NCBI GenBank assembly: GCA_016839425.1
Contig: JAEOUI010000426.1
Location: forward strand, 1 to 7,474
Source of the DNA: Promethearchaeota archaeon
GTDB lineage: Archaea; Asgardarchaeota; Lokiarchaeia; Sigynarchaeales; SOKP01
DNA length: 7,474 bases
Direction of reading: 5' to 3'
The notes under the pieces are model-generated. The model was not told the origin of the DNA, searched no databases, and saw only the letters and a program-made list of their open reading frames with translations. The translations under genes and the position numbers were made by a program. The stretch's first letter is position 1, and every line of letters begins with the position of its first letter. This document shows, one piece after another, positions 1 through 5,577 of the stretch.

Positions 1-17
1 AATAAATAAAAATCCTT

Positions 18-37
18 GCGAACATGGTAATGTTCGC
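18..37 (-). terminator. Hairpin downstream of transposase, possible terminator or element-end structure
   Basis: A perfect 8-bp inverted repeat (GCGAACAT / ATGTTCGC) with a 4-nt loop begins one base past the transposase stop codon. In the transcript it is followed by AAGG and then a T-rich stretch (ATTTTTATTTATT). It could end transposase transcription or be a structural part of the element's right end. The sequence does not tell these apart. Confidence 0.45.
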
Positions 38-38
38 T

Positions 39-1466
39 TCAAATCACGGTAACTTTTTTTCCTTGTAATGCCAAGTCCAGCTGCCTTACAAGCTCTTCAG
101 AATATATATTTAACTCCTCCATTCCTTCGATCCTTGCAACCCTTCTGAGAGAATTCCGAGCACGACGCACGGTTGCCCTGTCTGAAACGGAAAACCTTAG
201 GGAATCGGAGGGAATTTGAGGGCGCACCCTTCCTTCAAAATACGGTTCGTAAGAAACGCCCTTTGAAAGAACGCCGTACACGATCTTGGCTATCTTTGTC
301 CCAATAACGCAATAAGCAAGCTTCACGGAATAGAATGCTTTTCTCTCGATGGTGCGAACGGCAAAATCCTTCAGGTGAGATCGTGCTTTTGTTAGATTGC
401 TTAGAACCACGGCAGCGTTGTAAAATATCGTGCGAAGAAAGGGATTTGAATGACGAGATACGTGGGCAGAATATACCTTTCCCGCAGAAGAAACAGTCCT
501 TGGAACGCACCCGCAATACGCAAGAAATTTGTTCCTACTTGGGAAATGCTTGATCGAACCGATTTCTGCAAGGATCCAAAGAGCAGAATACGGGGAGATT
601 CCGGGGATGCTTGCTATATCGTGAGCTTGTTTTCGAAGCCCTGGGCGGGAGAGAATCGCATTATCGATTTCCACGGCGATTAAGGCTTTTCTTGCGGTCT
701 TGAACTCCAGCTCGACCAAATCTTGCCGGATAATTGCTCTCTGCGGTGTCGTCAGCTCCGAATCCAGATACGGCACGAACACTTGCACATTTTTAGCGAT
801 CTTGGAGCGATGAGGTTTCAGGAGTTCTTCGTCTTCGAATATGTGCTTGATGGAAGTGCCCAGAGATTGATCGTGGTCGATGAAATACATTAAAAGCTCG
901 AGCGTCCATTGCAGGTTAAGATCTAATCTTTTTGGTCGAATCCCCGCTCGATCTAACGTTTTTTTAATGCGATTCTTGAGAGCGGTCCTATCCCTTTCAA
1001 TACGTGCGGCGGTCCTGAAAATCTCCTTGAGGTCTTCCAGCACCTCTATTATGGGTTGTCCGTTCGGAAGGAGATCCTTGGACAAATATTTTGCCAAGTG
1101 GAGCGCATCGACTTTATCGTTCTTCTGTCTTCCGGGGATGCCGGAGGCGTCTGCGGGATTTACTACCGTGATGGTAAAAGACCATCGAACGGTTGCTCTT
1201 TTCCTTACCAGGAACTTGTAAATCACGTGGTGATATATCCCCGTCGCTTCCATTGCAAAACCAGAGGGCTGGTATTTCTTGACAAAATTCCAGAACCTCT
1301 CCAAGCCTTTTTCGTCGGTTGTAAAGATGGTGGTCTTTACGAATTCCGATCTGGAATCGTCCTGCGAGTAAATCGCAACGGCTAACTCGTATTTATGGAC
1401 ATCGATGCCGCAAAAAAATCGCGATCTTGTCCATTCAACCGAAAATTTAAATGCTTTCTCGTTCAT
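39..1466 (-). CDS. IS110-family transposase (DEDD recombinase)
   Basis: This 475-aa protein is the recombinase that excises and inserts the element, in known members guided by a bridge RNA. The N-terminal RuvC-like DEDD domain carries D22 (in CGIDVHK), E73 (in AMEATGIYH) and D117/D120 (in KNDKVDALHLAKYL). A helical linker follows at about 140-270. The C-terminal IS116/IS110/IS902 domain begins at SIPGISPYSA (285-294) and continues through AEIGSIKHF and LAYCGCVP. The serine expected to attack DNA is S326 or S327 in TVSSAGK, where most relatives have SSG or QSG. The ATG start is supported by a GGTGA ribosome site (1474-1478) seven bases upstream. The frame is intact, so the protein is probably functional. 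It is on the long side for the family. Confidence 0.93.
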   Translation of the reverse strand: MNEKAFKFSVEWTRSRFFCGIDVHKYELAVAIYSQDDSRSEFVKTTIFTTDEKGLERFWNFVKKYQPSGFAMEATGIYHHVIYKFLVRKRATVRWSFTITVVNPADASGIPGRQKNDKVDALHLAKYLSKDLLPNGQPIIEVLEDLKEIFRTAARIERDRTALKNRIKKTLDRAGIRPKRLDLNLQWTLELLMYFIDHDQSLGTSIKHIFEDEELLKPHRSKIAKNVQVFVPYLDSELTTPQRAIIRQDLVELEFKTARKALIAVEIDNAILSRPGLRKQAHDIASIPGISPYSALWILAEIGSIKHFPSRNKFLAYCGCVPRTVSSAGKVYSAHVSRHSNPFLRTIFYNAAVVLSNLTKARSHLKDFAVRTIERKAFYSVKLAYCVIGTKIAKIVYGVLSKGVSYEPYFEGRVRPQIPSDSLRFSVSDRATVRRARNSLRRVARIEGMEELNIYSEELVRQLDLALQGKKVTVI

Positions 1467-1482
1467 ATTTTAATCACCGTAT

Positions 1483-1720
1483 GGGCTAAACTCGATGGCT
1501 TCCGCTCAGAACGGTATCTGCGTGGTGGCGCGTACCTTACTCTGACCCTCGGAAGCCGTTGCGTTTAGTACCCGTATGTTTTTTAAGGGTGTCGTTTGCG
1601 GGGCACTGGATTGCTTTTTCGGGTCTTACCCAAGTTTAATTTGAAAGCTCGCTGCCAATGCAGGGCGTAGTGATTCTTGAGATGAGAGGGCATCAACTCA
1701 ACTGCAATCCTGCCAATTTT
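1483..1720 (-). ncRNA. Candidate IS110 bridge RNA
   Basis: The region lies directly upstream of the transposase, where IS110 elements encode their bridge RNA. Read on the minus strand it folds into two lobes. Lobe 1 (1660-1713) pairs GCAGG with CCTGC, then has an internal loop, AGT/ACT, TGAG/CTCA and GATG/CATC. Lobe 2 (1483-1573) stacks GGG/CCC, CTAAAC/GTTTAG, a symmetric 5/5 internal loop, GGCTTCCG/CGGAAGCC, an internal loop, TCAGA/TCTGA, an internal loop, GGTA/TACC and GCG/CGC, about 29 pairs in all. A small hairpin GGGT-AAG-ACCC (1621-1631) lies between them. Long stems broken by internal loops are the hallmark of target- and donor-binding loops. By analogy with IS621, lobe 1 would bind target and lobe 2 donor. 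Ends, guide sequences and expression are unproven. Alternatively the repeats are protein-binding DNA sites. Confidence 0.5.
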
Positions 1721-1865
1721 ATTTAAAGAACTCATCCGCTGTTCGGGGGTTCAAAAAAAAGACCTGACTTGAGTACACCGCAAATAACGAGGTCAATGAA
1801 TGAAGCATTTCCAATCAATTTTTCGGTTTAAAAAAAAGCGCGTGAGGATAACAAAAACTAAAGGG

Positions 1866-1883
1866 AAAAAAAAAATTAAAAAA
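1866..1883 (-). terminator. Oligo-U terminator of the dehydratase operon
   Basis: On the transcribed strand this is T6, AA, T10, starting about 20 nt past the restored stop codon of the last operon gene (1903). No GC-rich hairpin precedes it, which fits archaeal oligo-U termination. Further T8 runs lie at 1831-1838 and 1754-1761 on the same strand and may act as backups before the insertion sequence. Confidence 0.5.
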
Positions 1884-1902
1884 TGAAATTAATGGATTTT
1901 AT

Positions 1903-2049
1903 TCACACTTTTGCGGATAATTTTCTTTTTTGCTTTGCTGTTTCCAATAAAGCTTGGATTTTCGTTCGAATTTGTTCTAAATCAGACTGCGAATAATCAG
2001 TCTCTATCTTAACATATGGAAGCTCTTGCTCTCTTGTTATATATTTTTG
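1903..2049 (-). pseudogene. Out-of-frame 3' end of the second dehydratase paralog
   Basis: In a different frame from the gene it follows, this stretch encodes the missing C-terminus: QKYITREQELPYV, KIETDYSQSDLEQIRTK and an ending KLSAKV before a TGA stop. It aligns without gaps to the paralog's HITKNHGIPYL and RIETDYSQGDIEQIRTK. Removing one 5-bp repeat unit joins it to the upstream frame and gives a 390-aa protein, close to the paralog's 392 aa. The good conservation shows that the break is recent or reversible, or is a sequencing error. Confidence 0.9.
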
Positions 2050-3080
2050 AATAGAATAGAATATGATTCAATATTGTAGGTATGACATCCCATTAACACG
2101 ATTTCCACAACAGCATCTGGCTTGAATTCTTTTATGAGATAATCGAGTTGTTCAAGACGCCGCGTGTTCATTGCCATTACAGAGCAAGGAAACTCAAAAT
2201 ATCTATGAGCCAAAGCTCTTATGGGATCACCCGTATCTTCTTCCACAGGTCTTAATAATGGTTTTATTCCACTGCAAGCTTCAGACACAATAACGATTCC
2301 ACCAGAATCTTCAATTATTTTATATACTTTTTCCGTAGCACCCATAATTGGACTTCCTGTTATTAGGATTCTTGGAGCCATCGGAGAGGCAACGCTTTCA
2401 TTATTCATTTTTCTTTTATCTAATACTTGTAAAGCGTGATTAATGGAATCTTGAGCTGGTTTTCCGTTGATATAAAAAGCATAACCACTTAATGCGATAA
2501 TTTCATCGTTTGTCATAAAGGGAGGATGAGGTTTTAAGAAGTCATAAGCCTTTAAAACGAGCGATCTTCGGTAATTAGCTTCTTTAATGGCTTTTTCAAT
2601 CATTTCATCAGTAATCTTAGTATTAAATTGCAGTTCAATCCAATTTTTCACATCTCTGACCTTTTCCAGCCAGAAATCGAACGATTCCTCTTTTCCAGGC
2701 ATGACTGGGAGTTCCATGATATAAGTAGGCTTTTTATCCTTGATCAATTCGAACATCTTTTTCTTTCCATCGCAAGTTGTTTCTGCAACTGTAACATCAG
2801 ATATTTTATTAAAAGGACAAGTATCAGTCTTCACATAACCATAACTAGATTTCACGAGCGGACAAATATTAATAGGCAAATCTTCCTCTGCTGCTGGAAT
2901 TGGATCGGCGGAAGATCCGCATAAAACGGCCACATTTGCCCCGATTGCCCAAAAAATTTCGAGTGGTGCGAAACAGCAATAAACACCAACTAAAGGTTTC
3001 CCGTTTTGTTTTTCGGCTTGTATGTGGTTAAAATATCTTAGCATTGGGTTTTCAATATCATCTTCAAATAATTTTTCCAT
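2037..3080 (-). CDS. 2-hydroxyacyl-CoA dehydratase D-component / double-cubane-cluster-like protein, second paralog, frameshifted
   Basis: The readable product is 347 aa; family members are about 385-395 aa. It is the YjiM/DCCP branch of the HgdB/BcrC/FldB superfamily, iron-sulfur proteins that perform low-potential reductions or radical dehydrations. It carries GVYCC (C35, C36), C54, NICP (C73), C88, TTCDGKKK (C103), EACSG (C269), C299 and CHTYNIESY (C332). C73, C103 and C332 align with the three cluster ligands of classic dehydratase subunits. Against its upstream paralog it is 55% identical without a gap to residue 340; the frame then breaks at a GAATA repeat and ends in ILFKNI. It has S243 and A99 where the paralog has cysteines. 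The AAGGTGG ribosome site (3088-3094) overlaps the stop codon of the preceding gene, implying coupled translation. Whether the truncated protein works is unknown. Confidence 0.88.
   Translation of the reverse strand: MEKLFEDDIENPMLRYFNHIQAEKQNGKPLVGVYCCFAPLEIFWAIGANVAVLCGSSADPIPAAEEDLPINICPLVKSSYGYVKTDTCPFNKISDVTVAETTCDGKKKMFELIKDKKPTYIMELPVMPGKEESFDFWLEKVRDVKNWIELQFNTKITDEMIEKAIKEANYRRSLVLKAYDFLKPHPPFMTNDEIIALSGYAFYINGKPAQDSINHALQVLDKRKMNNESVASPMAPRILITGSPIMGATEKVYKIIEDSGGIVIVSEACSGIKPLLRPVEEDTGDPIRALAHRYFEFPCSVMAMNTRRLEQLDYLIKEFKPDAVVEIVLMGCHTYNIESYSILFKNI
2049..2063. repeat. (GAATA)3 pentanucleotide tandem repeat at the frameshift
   Basis: Three perfect copies of GAATA on the plus strand (TATTC in the gene's sense) sit exactly where the dehydratase paralog loses its frame. 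Two copies give the in-frame reading TCA TAT TCT ATT CAA. Three copies add 5 bp and lead to a stop at 2037-2039. Short tandem repeats expand and contract by strand slippage, which makes this the obvious cause. Confidence 0.9.
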
Positions 3081-3092
3081 TAGATATCCACC

Positions 3093-4271
3093 TTAAGCTT
3101 TTTCACTTTCCATTTGAATCGATTTATGATTGGTATTTTCTAAAATCGCCTCGACTTTTGTTCTTATTTGTTCTATATCCCCTTGAGAGTAATCTGTTTC
3201 TATCCTTAAATAAGGAATGCCGTGATTTTTTGTTATATGTTTTTCAATCGTATAAGATTCAATATTATAGGTATGGCACGCAATTAAAATTACTTCAATA
3301 ACTGCGTCTGGCTTGAATTCTTTTATCAAATAATCTATTTGATCTAAACGCCGTTTATTCAGATACATTATTGAACAGGGTAAATTAAAATATCGCTTGG
3401 CAATTGCTTTAATAGGATCATCACTATTTTCTTCAATCTCTCCTAGAATTGGTTTGATTCCACTACAGGCTTCTGAAACCACAATTGTACCCTTCGCTTC
3501 TTCGATAATTTTATAGATTTTTTCTGCGTCACCTGCGATTGGACAGCCTGTCATCATTATTCTTGGTGAGTTACCTGTAGAGACATAATTCTCTTCTTTT
3601 TTACGTTGCTCAAGTTTTTCAAGTGCTTGATTGAGAAATTTTTCGGCTTTATCCCCAGTTTCGTAAAAAGCATATCCAATTAGCTCGTTCATTTCACGAT
3701 GAGCAATATATGGGGGATTATGTTTTGCGTATTCGTAAGCCTTCAAGATAAGTTGCCTTCGTTTATTTGCCTCTTTAATTGATGTTTCGATTTCTTCGTT
3801 AGTGATTTCGAGGTCGAATTGTTTTTCAAGCCATTGTTTAAACGATTTGACTTCTTTTATCCAATGGTTTAGAGCTAATTCGTTATCCTGACTTATTGGA
3901 AGCTCCATTATATGTGTTGGTTTTCTATCTTGAATTAGTTCAAAAATTTTCTTTTTTCCATCGCAAGTCGTTTCGCAAACGATTACATCTGACATATTAT
4001 AATAGGGGCATGTTTCAGTAATAACAAAACCGTAACTAGCTTTTACCATTGGACATAAATTTGAAGGCAGGTGAGTTTCTGCATCCGCTATTGGTTTTTG
4101 AGAAGTTCCACATAAACCTGCGACAACACCGTTCATTGCCCATATAATTTCAAGAGGGGCGTAACAGCAATAAATACCGAAAACAGGTTTGCCTTCTTCC
4201 TTTTGAGATTTAACGCTCAAAAAGGTTCTCATTGCGGGTATTTCGACGCCATCATTAATTAAAGGTTCCAT
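3093..4271 (-). CDS. 2-hydroxyacyl-CoA dehydratase D-component / double-cubane-cluster-like protein, first paralog
   Basis: This intact 392-aa protein belongs to the YjiM/DCCP branch of the 2-hydroxyacyl-CoA dehydratase D-component family (PF06050 type). Cysteines are FGIYCC (C35, C36), C54, NLCP (C73), TETCP (C88), C99, TTCDGKKK (C103), TGCPIAG (C243), SEACSG (C269), C299 and ACHTYNIESY (C332). C73, C103 and C332 match the classic cluster ligands. The GxYCC motif and the CDGKKK block recall double-cubane-cluster proteins, which hold an [8Fe-9S] cluster and reduce small molecules after ATP-dependent electron injection. Known DCCP is a homodimer; the downstream paralog suggests a heterodimer here. 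The gene starts 2 nt after the CGGC gene's stop codon, so the two are co-transcribed. The ribosome site is weak (GAGATGA), hinting at coupling. Substrate unknown; no activator ATPase lies nearby. Confidence 0.92.
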   Translation of the reverse strand: MEPLINDGVEIPAMRTFLSVKSQKEEGKPVFGIYCCYAPLEIIWAMNGVVAGLCGTSQKPIADAETHLPSNLCPMVKASYGFVITETCPYYNMSDVIVCETTCDGKKKIFELIQDRKPTHIMELPISQDNELALNHWIKEVKSFKQWLEKQFDLEITNEEIETSIKEANKRRQLILKAYEYAKHNPPYIAHREMNELIGYAFYETGDKAEKFLNQALEKLEQRKKEENYVSTGNSPRIMMTGCPIAGDAEKIYKIIEEAKGTIVVSEACSGIKPILGEIEENSDDPIKAIAKRYFNLPCSIMYLNKRRLDQIDYLIKEFKPDAVIEVILIACHTYNIESYTIEKHITKNHGIPYLRIETDYSQGDIEQIRTKVEAILENTNHKSIQMESEKA

Positions 4272-4273
4272 TT

Positions 4274-4771
4274 TTAATTCATCTCGTTAATGGATTTTAG
4301 GTTTAATTTTCCCTCGTTAATCGCATCGGCCGTATCCAAAATTTCTACAATATCTTGGTTCTGAGCTGTAATGCATCCAACTATCATTCCAGCGAATTGG
4401 GGTAATTGACTTTCATCGTCGATTAATTCAGGGTGCGTACCTATCTCTAAATTCAGGTCAGGATAACTGTTTTCTATAACAGATTTGTATTTATTTTTAA
4501 ACGGGCAGATATTGTTCATACATGATGATAAATGAATGACTTCCGCTCCCGCATGTATTAAACTCCTAACTCTTCGTAAAATTTTATCGTGTGCCATCAA
4601 TGTCGCACATCCCGAACAACTAAGAAGCCCTACGACTTCAACGCCTCCTTGTTCTTTGTATTTTTCAAAAAAACCTGTACAATTTCTCGCTGCATCCAGA
4701 CAGCACGAGGCGCAACAGTTCAAATCGTTGGCAAAATTTGAACAATTGATAATTCCTACTTTTATTGACAT
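4274..4771 (-). CDS. CGGC-domain-type Cys-rich metal-binding protein
   Basis: This small 165-aa, probably cytoplasmic protein has 11 cysteines and resembles the CGGC domain family (PF08821), thought to bind metal. The fold signature is KVGIINC at the start, then VEVVGLLSCSGC with the core motif as C52-S-G-C55, then GAEVIHLSSCM (C84) and ICPFKNKY (C89). It has an unusual N-terminal cluster, CC-x2-CC (C19, C20, C23, C24), flanked by C10 and C31, and a C-terminal extension from about residue 115 containing C133. It is the first gene of the operon, 2 nt from the first dehydratase paralog, suggesting a role in delivering, storing or exchanging metal or electrons for those iron-sulfur proteins. That role is inference. 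AGGA lies 3 nt before the ATG, close for a ribosome site. Confidence 0.8.
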   Translation of the reverse strand: MSIKVGIINCSNFANDLNCCASCCLDAARNCTGFFEKYKEQGGVEVVGLLSCSGCATLMAHDKILRRVRSLIHAGAEVIHLSSCMNNICPFKNKYKSVIENSYPDLNLEIGTHPELIDDESQLPQFAGMIVGCITAQNQDIVEILDTADAINEGKLNLKSINEMN

Positions 4772-4830
4772 TATTCCTAACTTTTGTTGTTTTGTGAAAG
4801 GTTAATTATTAAGTAATTACAATGAAGAGT

Positions 4831-4844
4831 GATATATTAATTAA
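4831..4844 (-). promoter_or_regulatory. Putative TATA element of the CGGC-dehydratase operon
   Basis: On the minus strand the sequence reads TTTAATTAATATAT, an archaeal-like TATA element centred about 66 nt upstream of the CGGC start codon. It would place transcription start near 4811 with a leader of about 40 nt. An alternative AT-rich box (TTAATAAT) lies nearer the gene. In such AT-rich DNA this is suggestive only. Confidence 0.3.
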
Positions 4845-4874
4845 ATCGATCATACTTATCGACCTTATCGATTT
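4843..4874. promoter_or_regulatory. Candidate operator: inverted and direct repeats beside the TATA element
   Basis: AAATCGAT (4843-4850) and ATCGATTT (4867-4874) form a perfect 8-bp inverted repeat with a 16-nt spacer. Within it CTTATCGA occurs twice (4855-4862 and 4864-4871). The block touches the upstream edge of the putative TATA element, where archaeal regulators commonly bind. No regulator gene is seen in the window. Confidence 0.35.
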
Positions 4875-5049
4875 TGATGCTTAAAATGAATGTAGAGCCT
4901 TTAACAAAATGGTAAAAAGCCTGTTTTTAGATGTCTCTTACTAACAATTTTTAATATAATACTATTGATTAACTTCATCAAGGGTTTGATTAGGTATAGG
5001 TGAAAAAAATATATTGTACGAATTGAGTTAGAGAATTACCTAAGGGTAA

Positions 5050-5250
5050 AATAAATATATTAAAACCAATAACGATAAAAATTGTTATAGAAGAGTTATT
5101 ATTTCAATTTTGGTTTTATTTCTAGTTCCGTCGCTTTCTGAAGAAATAAGACAATTAAAACTTACGATCATCATAATCGGATTGATTTTATTATGTTCAG
5201 ATTTATTCATAACTGGAAAGATGAAGGGTTATTATAATTGCAATTGCTAA
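5050..5250 (+). pseudogene. Doubtful remnant of a small membrane protein
   Basis: A 66-codon open frame has no ATG or GTG near its beginning; TTG at 5110 is the only usual start. It encodes two hydrophobic stretches, ISILVLFLVP and LTIIIIGLILLCSDLFI, separated by a polar SEEIRQLK, and ends in YYNCNC. The pattern resembles a two-helix membrane fragment, but T-rich DNA produces hydrophobic residues by chance and no ribosome site is seen. Unrecognised; probably decayed or not coding. Confidence 0.15.
5061..5118. repeat. Nested inverted repeats, possible structured RNA
   Basis: Outer arms TAAAACCAA (5061-5069) and TTGGTTTTA (5110-5118) are perfect over 9 bp. Inside, ATAACGAT-AAAA-ATTGTTAT (5069-5088) forms an 8-bp hairpin with one G-U pair on the plus-strand RNA. 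Just upstream, GAAAAAAATATATT (5002-5015) could serve as a TATA-type element for plus-strand transcription. Function is unknown, and the AT content makes chance pairing easier. Confidence 0.35.
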
Positions 5251-5471
5251 TTTCCATTCAATAGGATTGTTCTAATCCAAGATTGAAAATAAAAAGTAAA
5301 CCTTTAAAATAAAAGATACTTAAAATTAACGTCAGTTAGGATCGAATAGAAGGTTGTAAACTGTCTGTCATTATTTATACAAATTCAACAAGAATACCTT
5401 TGCGCAAGGCACGCTTTGTCGTATTTAGTATACAGGGAGGATAGCTAATCCACCTTAACATGTAATATAGA

Positions 5472-5510
5472 CTTATATCGATATCCTATATTGGTATCAC
5501 CAATTTATTT
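5472..5510 (+). promoter_or_regulatory. Putative promoter of the DIP1984-like gene
   Basis: CTTATATC (5472-5479) and AATTTATTT (5501-5509) are two TATA-like boxes. They would put transcription start near 5501 or 5532, leaving a leader long enough to include the gene's ribosome site. The first overlaps the 10-bp palindrome ATATCGATAT. Neither can be preferred from sequence alone. Confidence 0.25.
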
Positions 5511-5577
5511 GGCACCGTCTAGCCAAGACAACCTAACTGACGCAATTATAATAAAGAGGACTTTAAGAGGAAAAATC

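Larger units (their letters stand above)
1..1800 (-). mobile_element. IS110-family insertion sequence (ends approximate)
   Basis: The element is recognised from its transposase at 39-1466 and the long, structured non-coding stretch upstream of that gene (about 1467-1800). This arrangement fits the IS110 group rather than the IS1111 group, which carries its long non-coding end downstream. The DNA is visibly richer in GC than the dehydratase operon and intergenic region beside it, suggesting transfer. No terminal inverted repeats or target duplication are evident, as expected for IS110 elements, which recombine at a short core. Exact ends therefore cannot be fixed: the upstream limit is placed where composition turns AT-rich near 1800, and the downstream end may lie beyond base 1. 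It sits about 100 bp downstream of the frameshifted dehydratase gene, in the same orientation. Confidence 0.65.
4772..5577. other. Divergent intergenic region without a convincing gene
   Basis: These 805 bp separate two divergent transcription units and are very AT-rich. They hold the putative operon promoter and operator (4831-4874), a hairpin TTACC-TAAG-GGTAA (5036-5049), a nested inverted-repeat structure (5061-5118), a hairpin GGATT-GTTCT-AATCC (5264-5278), a TTGCGCAA palindrome (5400-5407), an ATATCGATAT palindrome (5475-5484) and a hairpin TTGGT-ATC-ACCAA (5491-5503). A hydrophobic open frame without ATG (5050-5250) is the only protein-like stretch. No tRNA, rRNA or CRISPR structure is apparent. 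Confidence 0.6.

Noticed and set aside
235..1385. Several open frames of 72-113 codons antisense or out of frame within the transposase gene
   Set aside because: They lie inside an intact, well-recognised transposase, have no family-like sequence, and are expected by chance in its GC-richer DNA.
1652..1717. CTGCCAAT direct repeat (1652-1659 and 1710-1717) as a CRISPR-like or target-site duplication
   Set aside because: There are only two 8-bp copies, both inside the putative RNA region and partly in its paired arms; neither CRISPR spacing nor the position of insertion-sequence ends fits.
2037..2066. The stop at 2037 as the natural C-terminus of the second dehydratase paralog
   Set aside because: The conserved family C-terminus continues in another frame right after the repeat, and one repeat unit accounts exactly for the shift.
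2221..3301. Plus-strand open frames opposite the dehydratase paralogs
   Set aside because: They are antisense to conserved iron-sulfur protein genes, with no recognisable motif or ribosome site.
5400..5407. TTGCGCAA palindrome and the nearby GC-richer stretch as an attachment site or tRNA remnant
   Set aside because: No cloverleaf arms, duplicated attachment sequence or integrase gene is visible; a single 8-bp palindrome is weak evidence.
5491..5577. TTG at 5491 as the start of the DIP1984-like gene
   Set aside because: The ATG at 5578 has a well-spaced AGAGG, and the family-like sequence begins just after it; the extra 29 residues look like untranslated leader and overlap putative promoter elements.
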